Assembly: GCA_009840005.1 (NCBI GenBank)
Contig: VXOR01000057.1
Span: 27,127 to 91,126 of the forward strand
Length of the DNA stretch: 64,000 nt
Origin: Gemmatimonadota bacterium
GTDB taxonomy: Bacteria > Latescibacterota > UBA2968 > UBA8231
Direction of reading: 5' to 3'
In this document: positions 44,271 to 52,185 of the stretch, in pieces
Numbering within the stretch: position 1 is the stretch's first letter
Layout: each line of letters starts with the position of its first letter
The notes under the pieces: model-generated
What the model was told of the DNA's origin: nothing
Database searches by the model: none
Seen by the model: only the letters and a program-made list of their open reading frames with translations
Made by a program: the position numbers and the translations under genes

Positions 44271-44340
44271 CGCGTCCTCTCGTTAAGGATATTCAATAAT
44301 AGGACGCGGCCCAGATCCCGACAATGGACCTGTTGCCCGC

Positions 44341-45186
44341 TTAGTTATTCGAAAACTCGACCAACTGCCCGCCGCACTCGTCTTTCATTTTCTCCAGCGC
44401 CCTGTTTCGCAACTGCCGCACGCGCTCGCGGGTGACGCCCATGGACTCGCCGATCTCCTCCAGGGTCTTGGGCGCGCTGTCGTCGAGACCAAAATAAGCG
44501 CGGACGATGTGGGATTCGCGGGAGTCGAGCACCTTCAGACAATCGGCCACCGCCGCACGCATTTCCCTCTCGACGAAGCGCTCGTGCGAGCTGGGCTCAG
44601 CCGAGACAAAGGTCTGCGCAAACGTCACCTCGCTGTCGGCAAAGGCCGGGGCATCCAAGGGCAGGTCCGGCTGCCCCATCTCAAAGGCGTTGCGAATGCG
44701 CTCTGCCGAGAAATCGACGCAGGCGGCGATTTCCTCAACAGTCGGGGCGCGTCCTAGCTCTTGGGCAAGGACATCGGCTTCCTTTTCGACCTTCTGCCGG
44801 TCGCTAACCCGACTCAAGGGCGGGCGGGCAATTTTGCCGTGTTCAGCTAACGCCCGGAGGATCGCTTGGCGAATCCACCACACTGCATAGGTGATGAACT
44901 TAAAACCGCGCGTCTCGTCGAAGCGCTGGACGGCTTCTAGCAGCCCAAGATTGCCCTCGGAAATCAGCTCGATCAACGAGAGACCAGACTCGTGGTACTC
45001 GCGAGCGACGCGAACCACGAAGCGCAAATTGGCCCGCACCAGCGCCTGACGCGCCTCTTCGTCTCCTGCTTTGGCACGCTTGAAGAGGGCAACTTCTTCC
45101 TCGCGGCTGAGCGGCTCGGCGTCTTTTATGTCGCGCCAGTAGAGATCGGTCGCCGAGTACATTGTTTCTCTATTTTGTGCTTTCAT
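44341..45186 (-). CDS. RNA polymerase sigma factor, RpoD/SigA-type
   Basis: A 281-residue sigma-70 factor from the ATG at 45186, which has GAGG 6 nt upstream; earlier in-frame starts lack one. Regions present: 1.2 (YWRDIKDAEPLSREEEVALFKRAKAGDEEA), 2 (NLRFVVRVAREYHESGLSLIELISEGNLGLLEAVQRFDETRGFKFITYAVWWIRQAI), 3 and 4 (LEEIGESMGVTRERVRQLRNRALEKMK). The absence of region 1.1 and the short length resemble the primary sigma of Bacteroidetes-type bacteria, or a group 2 factor. It lies downstream of the ArfB-like gene. Confidence 0.92.
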   Translation of the reverse strand: MKAQNRETMYSATDLYWRDIKDAEPLSREEEVALFKRAKAGDEEARQALVRANLRFVVRVAREYHESGLSLIELISEGNLGLLEAVQRFDETRGFKFITYAVWWIRQAILRALAEHGKIARPPLSRVSDRQKVEKEADVLAQELGRAPTVEEIAACVDFSAERIRNAFEMGQPDLPLDAPAFADSEVTFAQTFVSAEPSSHERFVEREMRAAVADCLKVLDSRESHIVRAYFGLDDSAPKTLEEIGESMGVTRERVRQLRNRALEKMKDECGGQLVEFSNN

Positions 45187-45306
45187 TTCAGTCCTCAACA
45201 TTTTCAGAGAGAAAACTTTTACGTTCACGTTAAGGTTTAAAATAGAACACCAAGTGAACATGCGCAAATACTATCTTTCTTTTGACGCACCAATAGGGCC
45301 AAACGT

Positions 45307-45729
45307 TCAATCCAAAGGCGTTTGGCGATTCTTTTTTTTCTCGGAATGACGCCGCTTGCTGTCGAGGCGACGCGCTTGGGCGGCGCGGCTGGGCTTGGTT
45401 TTTTTGCGTTTGGGCTGCGTCTTGAGCGCCTCGGCGAGCAGGGCGGCCAGTTTGTCGAGGCAGTCGGCGCGATTGCGTCCCTGCGTGCGAAATCGCTCTG
45501 ACTGGATCGACAGCGCACCCGTGCTATTCAGGCGCGTGGCGAGCTTCTCGGCAATCCGCTGGCGCTGCTCGTCGCTGAGCACCGCACTGTGGACAAAGTC
45601 GTACTGTAGCTCGACGGAGGTATTGAGCTTATTGACGTTTTGTCCCCCCGGCCCCGAACTGCGGTGGAACTTGAAGCGCAGTTCGGAAAGCGGGATGGAA
45701 AGAGTAGGCGAGACGTATAGGGTTTCCAT
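45307..45729 (-). CDS. arfB: ArfB/YaeJ-like peptidyl-tRNA hydrolase
   Basis: A 140-residue release-factor-like protein from METLYVSP. It has the catalytic GGQ loop (FKFHRSSGPGGQNVNKLNTSVEL) and a basic Lys/Arg-rich C-terminal tail (QPKRKKTKPSRAAQARRLDSKRRHSEKKK). In ArfB such a tail enters the empty mRNA channel of stalled ribosomes, where the GGQ releases the peptide. It lacks the codon-recognition domain of RF1 and RF2. It is co-directional with the sigma factor gene downstream. Confidence 0.88.
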   Translation of the reverse strand: METLYVSPTLSIPLSELRFKFHRSSGPGGQNVNKLNTSVELQYDFVHSAVLSDEQRQRIAEKLATRLNSTGALSIQSERFRTQGRNRADCLDKLAALLAEALKTQPKRKKTKPSRAAQARRLDSKRRHSEKKKNRQTPLD

Positions 45730-45851
45730 AATTGGTGGTCGCCCCCAATCCTGCAATCTCGATTGGTACGGCCTGCGGACTTGAAGATAACCTAATGCCT
45801 ATCCTTTATTATTACACCTGCTATCACGTTTTCGCCAAGGAGATATCCTCT

Positions 45852-47018
45852 ATGAAACGCTATACCGCGGCAATTGTCGGCTGTGGCTCCATCGGCAACG
45901 CCCACATGGAAGGCTACAATCTCGTGGACGAGGTCGAGGTGATCGCCGTCGCTGACCCAGTTCCCATGGCCCGCAAAACCTACGTGGACGCATACGGCAT
46001 CCCGCAGGAATTTGAGACAGTCGAAGAGATGATGGAAAGGGCCAGACCCGACATCGTCAGCGTCTGCACCTGGCACCTTTTGCATCCGGCACCCACCATT
46101 GCCGCAGCCGCTGGCGGTGCCCGCGCCGTCATCTGCGAAAAGCCCATGGCCATCGGCATGGCCGCAGCCGACTCCATGGTCGATGCCTGCGAGGCGCACG
46201 GCACCCAATTGGTCATCAGCCATCAGCGCCGCTTTACCCCGGGCTGGGAAAAGGCTAAAGCGCTAGTCGAAGAGGGCGCGATTGGCGCGCCGATCTTCGT
46301 CACCAACAAGGTCGCCGACGGTCTGACTAACTGGGGCACGCACTCCATTGACGGCTCGCGCTTCGTGCTCGGCGATCCCCGCGCCCAATGGGTCATGGGC
46401 GCAGTCGAGCGCCGCACCGACCGCTATGAGCGCGACACCATGATCGAAGACGCCTGCATGGGCTTGGTCCACTTCGCCGGCGATCTCCAACTCTTCATTC
46501 AGTCCGACCTCATGCGCGAAGGGGCTGGTGCTGGCTGCTTTGAAATCCGCGGCAGCGAAGGACTTTTATCGGTAAGCGAGACTCGGCTTCAGATTATGAA
46601 CCCCTCCTCTGGTGGCTGGCGCGACGTCGATCTCGCGCTCACCGAAGGCTCTAAGGCCATTGGCGGCAACACCAACGCCGCTCAAGTCCGCGAACTTCTC
46701 GCCTGTCTCGAAGGCCACAAGGCCGAGCACCGCAACGCCGGCACCACAGCCCGCGACACCGTGGAAATTATGATGGCCCTCTACGAATCGGCGCGCCGCA
46801 ACCGCGCGATCCACCTGCCGTTGCAAGAAAAGGGCTATCCCCTCCAGCTCATGGTCGAGGAGGGCGGCCTGCCCGTGGAAGTCGAGGGGCGCTACGACAT
46901 CCGCGGCTTTCTCAAGCGCGAGGGCATCGACGAAGCCAAGTACAAAAAGCTATCGGACGAGGGCATGGGGCATCACCAAATCATGCGCCAACTCCACGAC
47001 GAAATGAATCCGCGTTAA
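45852..47018 (+). CDS. Gfo/Idh/MocA family NAD(P)-dependent oxidoreductase
   Basis: A 388-residue protein from the ATG with AAGGAG upstream; an earlier in-frame start overlaps the ArfB gene region. The Rossmann motif is AAIVGCGSIGNAH, and the family EKP motif is VICEKPMAIG. HQRRFTPGWEKAKALVEEGAIGAPIFV is typical of the second domain. Such enzymes oxidise or reduce sugars, inositols or related polyols; the substrate is unknown. The C-terminal 50 residues (GFLKREGIDEAKYKKLSDEGMGHHQIM) look like an added tail. Confidence 0.88.
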   Translation: MKRYTAAIVGCGSIGNAHMEGYNLVDEVEVIAVADPVPMARKTYVDAYGIPQEFETVEEMMERARPDIVSVCTWHLLHPAPTIAAAAGGARAVICEKPMAIGMAAADSMVDACEAHGTQLVISHQRRFTPGWEKAKALVEEGAIGAPIFVTNKVADGLTNWGTHSIDGSRFVLGDPRAQWVMGAVERRTDRYERDTMIEDACMGLVHFAGDLQLFIQSDLMREGAGAGCFEIRGSEGLLSVSETRLQIMNPSSGGWRDVDLALTEGSKAIGGNTNAAQVRELLACLEGHKAEHRNAGTTARDTVEIMMALYESARRNRAIHLPLQEKGYPLQLMVEEGGLPVEVEGRYDIRGFLKREGIDEAKYKKLSDEGMGHHQIMRQLHDEMNPR

Positions 47019-47128
47019 CACAGGAGGGGCCGGGGGATATATTGACATTCCCCGGCCCCTCCTGTACTTTTTATCCTTTTGAACTTGTGCATCCGCACCA
47101 AGCGGGTGCCTTAACAAGGAGCATCGTC

Positions 47129-47356
47129 ATCGCCAAGTTTCGCAGCTCGCGCCGAGAGGCTGTCGCCAAGCTCAAGTCCGAAGACATTGACTACAAGCGC
47201 CTCGATGTCCTAGTCAAGTTTATCACGCCGACCGGCAAGATCGAATCGGCCCGGCGCACTGGTGCCACGCGCAAGCAACAGACGCGCGTCGTCCGCGCCA
47301 TCAAGCGCGCCCGCTATTTAGCGCTCGTCCCCTATACCCTCAACGACACTCGTTGA
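47129..47356 (+). CDS. rpsR: Ribosomal protein bS18 with apparent ATC start codon
   Basis: A 75-residue protein, the normal S18 length, when read from ATC at 47129: (I)AKFRSSRREAVAKLKSEDIDYKRLDVLVKFITPTGKIESARRTGATRKQQTRVVRAIKRARYLALVPYT. AAGGAG (47116-47121) sits 7 nt before that codon, exactly where an initiator is expected. The sequence after it matches the canonical MAKFRxSRR start of S18. No ATG, GTG or TTG lies at a suitable distance; the nearest in-frame ones give an unrelated extension. It has no cysteines, so it is a zinc-free form. Either AUC is the start codon or a base was misread. Confidence 0.88.
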   Translation: MAKFRSSRREAVAKLKSEDIDYKRLDVLVKFITPTGKIESARRTGATRKQQTRVVRAIKRARYLALVPYTLNDTR

Positions 47357-47374
47357 CCAAGCCAAGCGCACCCA

Positions 47375-47824
47375 ATGGCTGCCATAGGGCTGATTGAGAC
47401 CCGCGGTCTCGTCGGCGTTATCGAAGCATCCGACGCAGCCGTAAAATCCGCTCCAGTCGAGCTCCTCGGCATCAAGCCCATCGGCGGCGGGCTAGTTTCA
47501 ACGCACTTCAGAGGTGAGGTTGCCGCCGTCCAAGTGGCGGTGCAAGCCGGCGTCGAAGCCGCGCTCAAGGTCAGCCAAGTGATCAGCCACCGCGTCATTC
47601 CCGCCCCCCACCTCGACATAGAAAACCTGCTTCTGCACCAGCCCCAAGTAGCTACCCCGCCAGCGCAGCCACCTCCCGACGAGCTAGAGGGCTTGCCAGT
47701 CTCCCGCCTGCGCCAACTCGTGCGCCAGCTACCCGACGCTCAGCTCAAAGGCCGCCAAGTTTCGCGGGCCAACAAAGAGACGCTCCTCCGCGAACTGCGC
47801 CGCGCCTCAAAACCAGACACTTAA
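47375..47824 (+). CDS. Bacterial microcompartment shell protein (BMC-H)
   Basis: A 149-residue protein whose first 90 residues are a single BMC domain (AIGLIETRGLVGVIEASDAAVKSAPVELLGIKPIGGGLVSTHFRGEVAAVQVAVQAG), as in EutM/PduA-type hexamers that tile protein shells. The last 55 residues form a proline-rich linker and a basic helical tail (LRQLVRQLPDAQLKGRQVSRANKETLLRELRR). No other shell or encapsulated enzyme gene is in the window. It follows rpsR by 18 nt. It may serve a satellite-encoded compartment elsewhere in the genome. Confidence 0.88.
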   Translation: MAAIGLIETRGLVGVIEASDAAVKSAPVELLGIKPIGGGLVSTHFRGEVAAVQVAVQAGVEAALKVSQVISHRVIPAPHLDIENLLLHQPQVATPPAQPPPDELEGLPVSRLRQLVRQLPDAQLKGRQVSRANKETLLRELRRASKPDT

Positions 47825-47840
47825 ACCATACGAGGTCTCA

Positions 47841-48161
47841 GTGGACAACCTGTGGAACAATCTCGTAAAAGGGCTGCAAGAAGGCGCGACCGCGGCTGCC
47901 GACAAGGCCAGCGACCTGACCCGTCTAGCGCGGGCCCGGCTCGATATCGCCGCTGCCAAAAACCAGCTCCACCGCACCCAAGCGGATCTCGGAGCGCGGG
48001 TCCACCAGCTTCTCGAAGCCGGTTCCGACCCCGTGACCGACGATCAAGTACAAGCACTAAACCAACAGATCAAAGAGCAGAGTGCTGCGCTCGCCGATTG
48101 CGAAGCGGCCTATGAAGCGCTACAGAGCGCGGTGCGCGCAGAAGAGCGCACCGCCGATTAG
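47841..48161 (+). CDS. Small coiled-coil protein
   Basis: A 106-residue protein starting at GTG behind GAGGT, 16 nt after the shell gene. It is Ala/Gln/Leu-rich with long predicted helices (ARARLDIAAAKNQLHRTQADLGARVHQLLEAG; VQALNQQIKEQSAALADCEAAYEALQSAV). No membrane segment is present. No family was recognised. Position suggests co-expression with the BMC protein. Confidence 0.65.
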   Translation: MDNLWNNLVKGLQEGATAAADKASDLTRLARARLDIAAAKNQLHRTQADLGARVHQLLEAGSDPVTDDQVQALNQQIKEQSAALADCEAAYEALQSAVRAEERTAD

Positions 48162-48203
48162 CAGTATCTTCTAGCCCTGAATACGTCGCTAGTATGTAGA
48201 TGT

Positions 48204-48227
48204 AGGGGCACTCCTTGTGGGTACCCT
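48204..48227. repeat. Diverged member of the GGGGCAACC palindromic repeat family
   Basis: aggggcactccttgtgggtaccct resembles the units at 14912-14983 (aggggcaacc ctcgtg gttgccc) with substitutions. It lies in the gap between the coiled-coil gene and the convergent methyltransferase gene. Confidence 0.45.
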
Positions 48228-48268
48228 TTTTTGGACGGTGGACGGATCAAGGGGCGAGCTGGCATATA

Positions 48269-49396
48269 CTAACAGTCTATCGGCAGCATCATTTGCGGGG
48301 CTTCGCCGACCGTGCCGTCGGCGGATAAAAATTCACCGACCAAGCCGTTTAGTTTCTCGCTGTACTGCGCCACCAGCGTCATGCCGTCGGCCCCGTCAGC
48401 AATTCCCGTAACTTCGTTTAGCAACAAGTCTTTTTCCTGAGCTGTCATTACCGGAAATCCGTAGTGGCGGCTTGTGTATTTCAACGGGCCGTGTTCTGCC
48501 GTGCGCGCAGCGGCCCACTCCGCGTGCCGGGCCAGCCGGGCGCGGTTGTATTCATTGGCCTCAGAACGTGTGGAGCGCAGCATATCTTGAGCGACCGATA
48601 CCAACATCTCGTCAATCTCCACGCCGACCGAGTTTCTTCCCGCTGTTAGGGCGGCTGCCAGCGTCGTGCCCGTCCCAGCAAACGGATCGAGCACCACATC
48701 TTCTTTGACCGAAAACATGCAGATGAGCCGGTAGGCCAATTCAAACGGAAAGGCTGCACTGCGCTCGCGGGTCGGCGCATCCACCAGCCCTTGCGAAGTT
48801 CCCTTTACATCGAGCCACACGTCTGAGAACCAGACGTTGCGCTCTTCCCTGAAGAAGGCACTCTCGCGGCGTTTGGCTTTCTCCGCGGCCGTTGTGAATG
48901 TTCGCCGCCGCCCTTTTCTCAGCACGAGAATGTACTCGTGCTCGTAGGTCACATACGCCCCTACGGGCAGCATCCCAGACCCCATAAATTTGTTGGGGGC
49001 GTTGGTCTGTTTGCGCCAGAGTATATCGGGCAAAGCCGCAAAACCTTGGCCGAGAACGCTGCTAAGGATGCGGGAGTGATTGGAGTAGAGTTGGAAGTCG
49101 CCATCCAAGGTGCGAGTGGCGTCGCCAATGTTGATACAGGCAATGGCCCCCGGCTTCATGACGCGGTTGCACTCCAGCCAAACCGCATCGAGCAATTCGT
49201 GCATGAGCGCGAAAGCAGCCTGTCCATTGCCACACGACAGTTGCTCCCCAATGCGACCGTCCTGACGCGCAAAAATCTCATCCCACATTTCCACCATCGG
49301 ATAGGGCGGCGAAGTGACGATCAAATCAACCGACTCATCCGCGACTCCCGCCATGGACTGGGCAGGGCCGCATATCAGCTTAGCGGTGGTTTGCAT
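48269..49396 (-). CDS. DNA methyltransferase, probable N4-cytosine type
   Basis: A 375-residue beta-class methyltransferase. Motif IV is TSPPYP, typical of N4-cytosine enzymes, and motif I is LDPFAGTGTTLAAALTAGRNSVGVEID. GMLPVGAYVTYEHEYILVLRKG lies between them. It sits 18 nt downstream of an Mrr-like restriction gene on the same strand, so the two form a restriction-modification or modification-dependent pair. GC content is like the surroundings. Confidence 0.88.
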   Translation of the reverse strand: MQTTAKLICGPAQSMAGVADESVDLIVTSPPYPMVEMWDEIFARQDGRIGEQLSCGNGQAAFALMHELLDAVWLECNRVMKPGAIACINIGDATRTLDGDFQLYSNHSRILSSVLGQGFAALPDILWRKQTNAPNKFMGSGMLPVGAYVTYEHEYILVLRKGRRRTFTTAAEKAKRRESAFFREERNVWFSDVWLDVKGTSQGLVDAPTRERSAAFPFELAYRLICMFSVKEDVVLDPFAGTGTTLAAALTAGRNSVGVEIDEMLVSVAQDMLRSTRSEANEYNRARLARHAEWAAARTAEHGPLKYTSRHYGFPVMTAQEKDLLLNEVTGIADGADGMTLVAQYSEKLNGLVGEFLSADGTVGEAPQMMLPIDC

Positions 49397-49414
49397 GGAT
49401 GCTATACCGCGCCG

Positions 49415-50335
49415 TTACATATCTTCGGCAAAGTAATTCTCGTCCAGTTTTTTCACATCGTATATGATTTCGGAGACCACGCCAACGCCGTGATTTATCA
49501 TCAGACGGGCAAGTTCCTCACCGTCTATTAACCGGATAAACTTGTTGCCAGCCGAGATAAAACGCGCCGTTTCACGCGCCCTTGGCCCAAAGGACGAAGA
49601 CGTGATAAATACGCCTTTATTTGCCCCTTTCGCTTCAAGGCTGCCCGAGAAGTTGCGGATTTCAGGTTCGCCAACCGGATTTTCCCAGCGTTTCGCTTGG
49701 ATGTACACCTTTTCAAGGCCCAAAGCGTCCTGATTGATGATGCCGTCTATGCCGCCATCGCCGCTACCCCCAATGGCCTGACCTTGGCCATAGCCCATTT
49801 TTTCAAGTAGGTTGACTACCAAGCGTTCAAAACTGTCGGGCGACACCTGTTTCACCCTCTCCAATAGCTCTTCGGCAAGTCTGTCACTCAACTCCTGATA
49901 AAGTGCCGCAATTTGCTCATCGGGCGTGCTATCCTCAGAATCAATACTTACGTCATCGTTGGCAGCGGTCTCCAGCGAGTCCACATCACCCTCGCCCTGT
50001 CGCACTGCATTTAGTAGGGCGTTCCATGGTAATGAAAGAAGATAGTCGGCACCCGTTGCGAGAAGTTCTTTTCCCTGCGGGGTGATTTGGTAGTACGCAC
50101 GCGAAGGAGACTGTAAAAAACCGACTTTTTTTAACTCGTAAAGTGTCCAACCTACGCGATTGTCAAATTTCGTTTGTCCCCCCGACGGCATCTTCTCTAG
50201 TATATCATCATTCGTCAGCGAGAGCCGCTCAATGACCTTCTTCCTGATATACTGCTTGGGCACTATGTCTTCTTTTGCGCCATCCATTATTTCGAGAAGT
50301 GGCTTGCGCAGGTCTTCTATCCTTGGAACAGCCAT
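49415..50335 (-). CDS. Mrr-like restriction endonuclease
   Basis: A 306-residue protein from MAVPRIEDL. The N-terminal 100 residues are an Mrr_N-type winged helix (RKPLLEIMDGAKEDIVPKQYIRKKVIERLSLT ... WTLYELKKVGFLQSPSRAYYQITPQG). The C-terminal half is the Mrr catalytic domain (FERLVVNLLEKMGYGQGQAIGGSGDGGIDGIINQDALGLEKVYIQAKRW), with the GGIDG aspartate and QAK lysine of the PD-(D/E)xK fold. The usual E. coli Mrr cuts methylated DNA; here the partner methyltransferase suggests a conventional pair instead. Confidence 0.88.
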   Translation of the reverse strand: MAVPRIEDLRKPLLEIMDGAKEDIVPKQYIRKKVIERLSLTNDDILEKMPSGGQTKFDNRVGWTLYELKKVGFLQSPSRAYYQITPQGKELLATGADYLLSLPWNALLNAVRQGEGDVDSLETAANDDVSIDSEDSTPDEQIAALYQELSDRLAEELLERVKQVSPDSFERLVVNLLEKMGYGQGQAIGGSGDGGIDGIINQDALGLEKVYIQAKRWENPVGEPEIRNFSGSLEAKGANKGVFITSSSFGPRARETARFISAGNKFIRLIDGEELARLMINHGVGVVSEIIYDVKKLDENYFAEDM

Positions 50336-50506
50336 ATTTTGATTAATCTCCCTCCTAGCTTGAGCCGGTACATCGTGCTTTCCATAAAAGCATAGAATCA
50401 CTTCAAACCGCTGCGACCTAGTAGTTTGTCTCGTTCAACTTGCCGCCGTTGATTGCGGCTGCTCAATGCCGTATCCTTTCGGTAGCACCCCTCAAGGAGT
50501 ACAACC

Positions 50507-51346
50507 ATGGCCACACCCCGCATTGACGACCGCGACTGGTCCGCCCTCACCACCGGCCAGCGTATCCGCCAACTCGAAGTCGAAGGCTACCTCGTCTTGC
50601 CCGACCTGCTCGACGCCGACCACATCGCCCGCCTCAAAGCCATCACCGCCACCTTCGAGACCACGGCCGTCGATTACAGCGAACGCCAGCGCGGCCGCAA
50701 CAACATCCAATTCGACGGCGGCGAAATCACCGCCCTGCTCGACCACCCGCCGACGCTCGCATTCCTGCGCGAACTGTTGGGCGACGAAGTGATCGTCATG
50801 CACTATGGCTATGCGCGCTCCGAACCCGGCCACCCCGGCATCAGCCTGCACGCCGATGGCCAACCCTACGGCTCCCAAATTTTCGGCTTTGAAGGCTCTT
50901 GCCCGGTTTTGATACGGGTGCTCTACTATCTCGACGACCTCATCCGAGAGGTCTCGCCTTTCCGCGTAGTGCCGCGCTCGCACCTGTGCCTGCACGCCGA
51001 CGCCAATCCCTATACGCGCTACGAATCCCATCCCGAAGAAGTCATGGTTCCCTGCAAGGCTGGTTCTGCCGTGCTCATCCACCACCGCGTCTTCCACGGC
51101 AACTTCCCCAACGTTGGCACCTACCCGCGCGAAATGTTGGCTATCGCCTACCGCCCCGCTTGGGCCGGGCCAGTTGATAAAATCAACCCCTGGAACGAGG
51201 AAGACCTCCAGACCTTGCCCGACGACATCCGCCCGCTCTTCGCCGACCGCAACACGCGCCACTGGGACTACCACGGCGGCAACAAACCCCCGAACATGGC
51301 CTCCGAAGCCCCGGGCATGGACCCCAGCCGTTGGGAGCGCACCTAA
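50507..51346 (+). CDS. Phytanoyl-CoA dioxygenase (PhyH) family protein
   Basis: A 279-residue Fe(II)/2-oxoglutarate oxygenase with AAGGAG before its ATG. The iron site HxD is in GISLHADGQPYG and the distal His in HRVFHGNFPN, followed by REMLAIAYRPAW with the 2-oxoglutarate-binding Arg. It is the second PhyH protein of the window but not close to the one at 43184. It converges with an SDR gene, 2 nt apart. The substrate is unknown. Confidence 0.88.
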   Translation: MATPRIDDRDWSALTTGQRIRQLEVEGYLVLPDLLDADHIARLKAITATFETTAVDYSERQRGRNNIQFDGGEITALLDHPPTLAFLRELLGDEVIVMHYGYARSEPGHPGISLHADGQPYGSQIFGFEGSCPVLIRVLYYLDDLIREVSPFRVVPRSHLCLHADANPYTRYESHPEEVMVPCKAGSAVLIHHRVFHGNFPNVGTYPREMLAIAYRPAWAGPVDKINPWNEEDLQTLPDDIRPLFADRNTRHWDYHGGNKPPNMASEAPGMDPSRWERT

Positions 51347-51348
51347 CG

Positions 51349-52089
51349 CTACCGCGTGAACACCGTTCCCCGCACGTATGACCCTTCCTCGGAAGCCAAA
51401 AACGCCAGCACCCGCGCTATCCCCATCGGGTCCCCCAGCACGGCGTTCCGCTTTGCTTCCTCTGGATCGCGGCCGGCGGCCTCGGCCCCTTGCGCTATAT
51501 TCTTTAGCTTCAGCGGCGTTGCAATCCCCCCGGGGCAAATCACGTGTAAGCGCACCCCTTTAGGCCCTAACTCACCTTCGAGCTTGTAGTGCAACCCGTG
51601 CTGCCCAGCCTTGCTCGCTGCATAAGCATAGGACGAGGATCCGCCCCGCACGCCCGCTCCCGAGGCGATAATCAGCAGCACGGACTGGCCGGCTGCCGCC
51701 AAGAGCGGCGTCGCGTATTTGGCCGACAGAAAGGTGCCCTTCAGGTTGGTGTCGAGCGTCGCGTCCCAATCCTCCTCTGACAGCTCCTCAATCGTCTTGA
51801 ACGCCCCCGTCAAGACCCCGGCCGAGAAAACCGCCACATCGAGATGGTCAGTGTGCGCTCTGATCTGTGCAACCGACGCGGCTACGCTCTCTTCCATGCG
51901 CACGTCCGTGGCGTAGAAATGCGCTTGGCCCCCTGCGGCCTCAATCTGTTCCACAACGGCTCGGCCCTCCACCTCGTTGTAGTCCATGATGTGGACGCGC
52001 GCACCTTCTTGAGCAAATAGCTCGGCAGCGGCCCGGCCAATGCCGGTGGACCCGCCAGTTACCAACGCATCTTTGTTTGCTAGCTTCAC
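51349..52089 (-). CDS. Short-chain dehydrogenase/reductase (SDR)
   Basis: A 246-residue classical SDR starting at GTG behind AAGGAGGT. The NAD(P) motif is ALVTGGSTGIGRAAA, the NAG-type motif appears as FSAG, and the catalytic residues are the Ser of IIASGAG and YAYAASKAG (YxxxK). CPGGIATPL follows as usual. Asp after the second strand (HIMDYN) suggests NAD preference. The substrate is unknown. It is convergent with the PhyH gene, which may reflect related alcohol chemistry. Confidence 0.9.
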   Translation of the reverse strand: MKLANKDALVTGGSTGIGRAAAELFAQEGARVHIMDYNEVEGRAVVEQIEAAGGQAHFYATDVRMEESVAASVAQIRAHTDHLDVAVFSAGVLTGAFKTIEELSEEDWDATLDTNLKGTFLSAKYATPLLAAAGQSVLLIIASGAGVRGGSSSYAYAASKAGQHGLHYKLEGELGPKGVRLHVICPGGIATPLKLKNIAQGAEAAGRDPEEAKRNAVLGDPMGIARVLAFLASEEGSYVRGTVFTR

Positions 52090-52185
52090 ATGTACCTCCT
52101 TCTATCGCGTGCGGCGATGCGGCAAAAGTTGCCAATCTATCGCCATAGAGTATTTTCTACGAGTGATTTGTTTAAACCCCGCCAC

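Noticed and set aside
44033..44299. Additional small ORFs overlapping the 94-residue gene upstream of the PhyH gene
   Set aside because: Other frames are Arg/Ser-rich shadows; only the 43986-44270 frame overlaps the PhyH start in a coupling arrangement.
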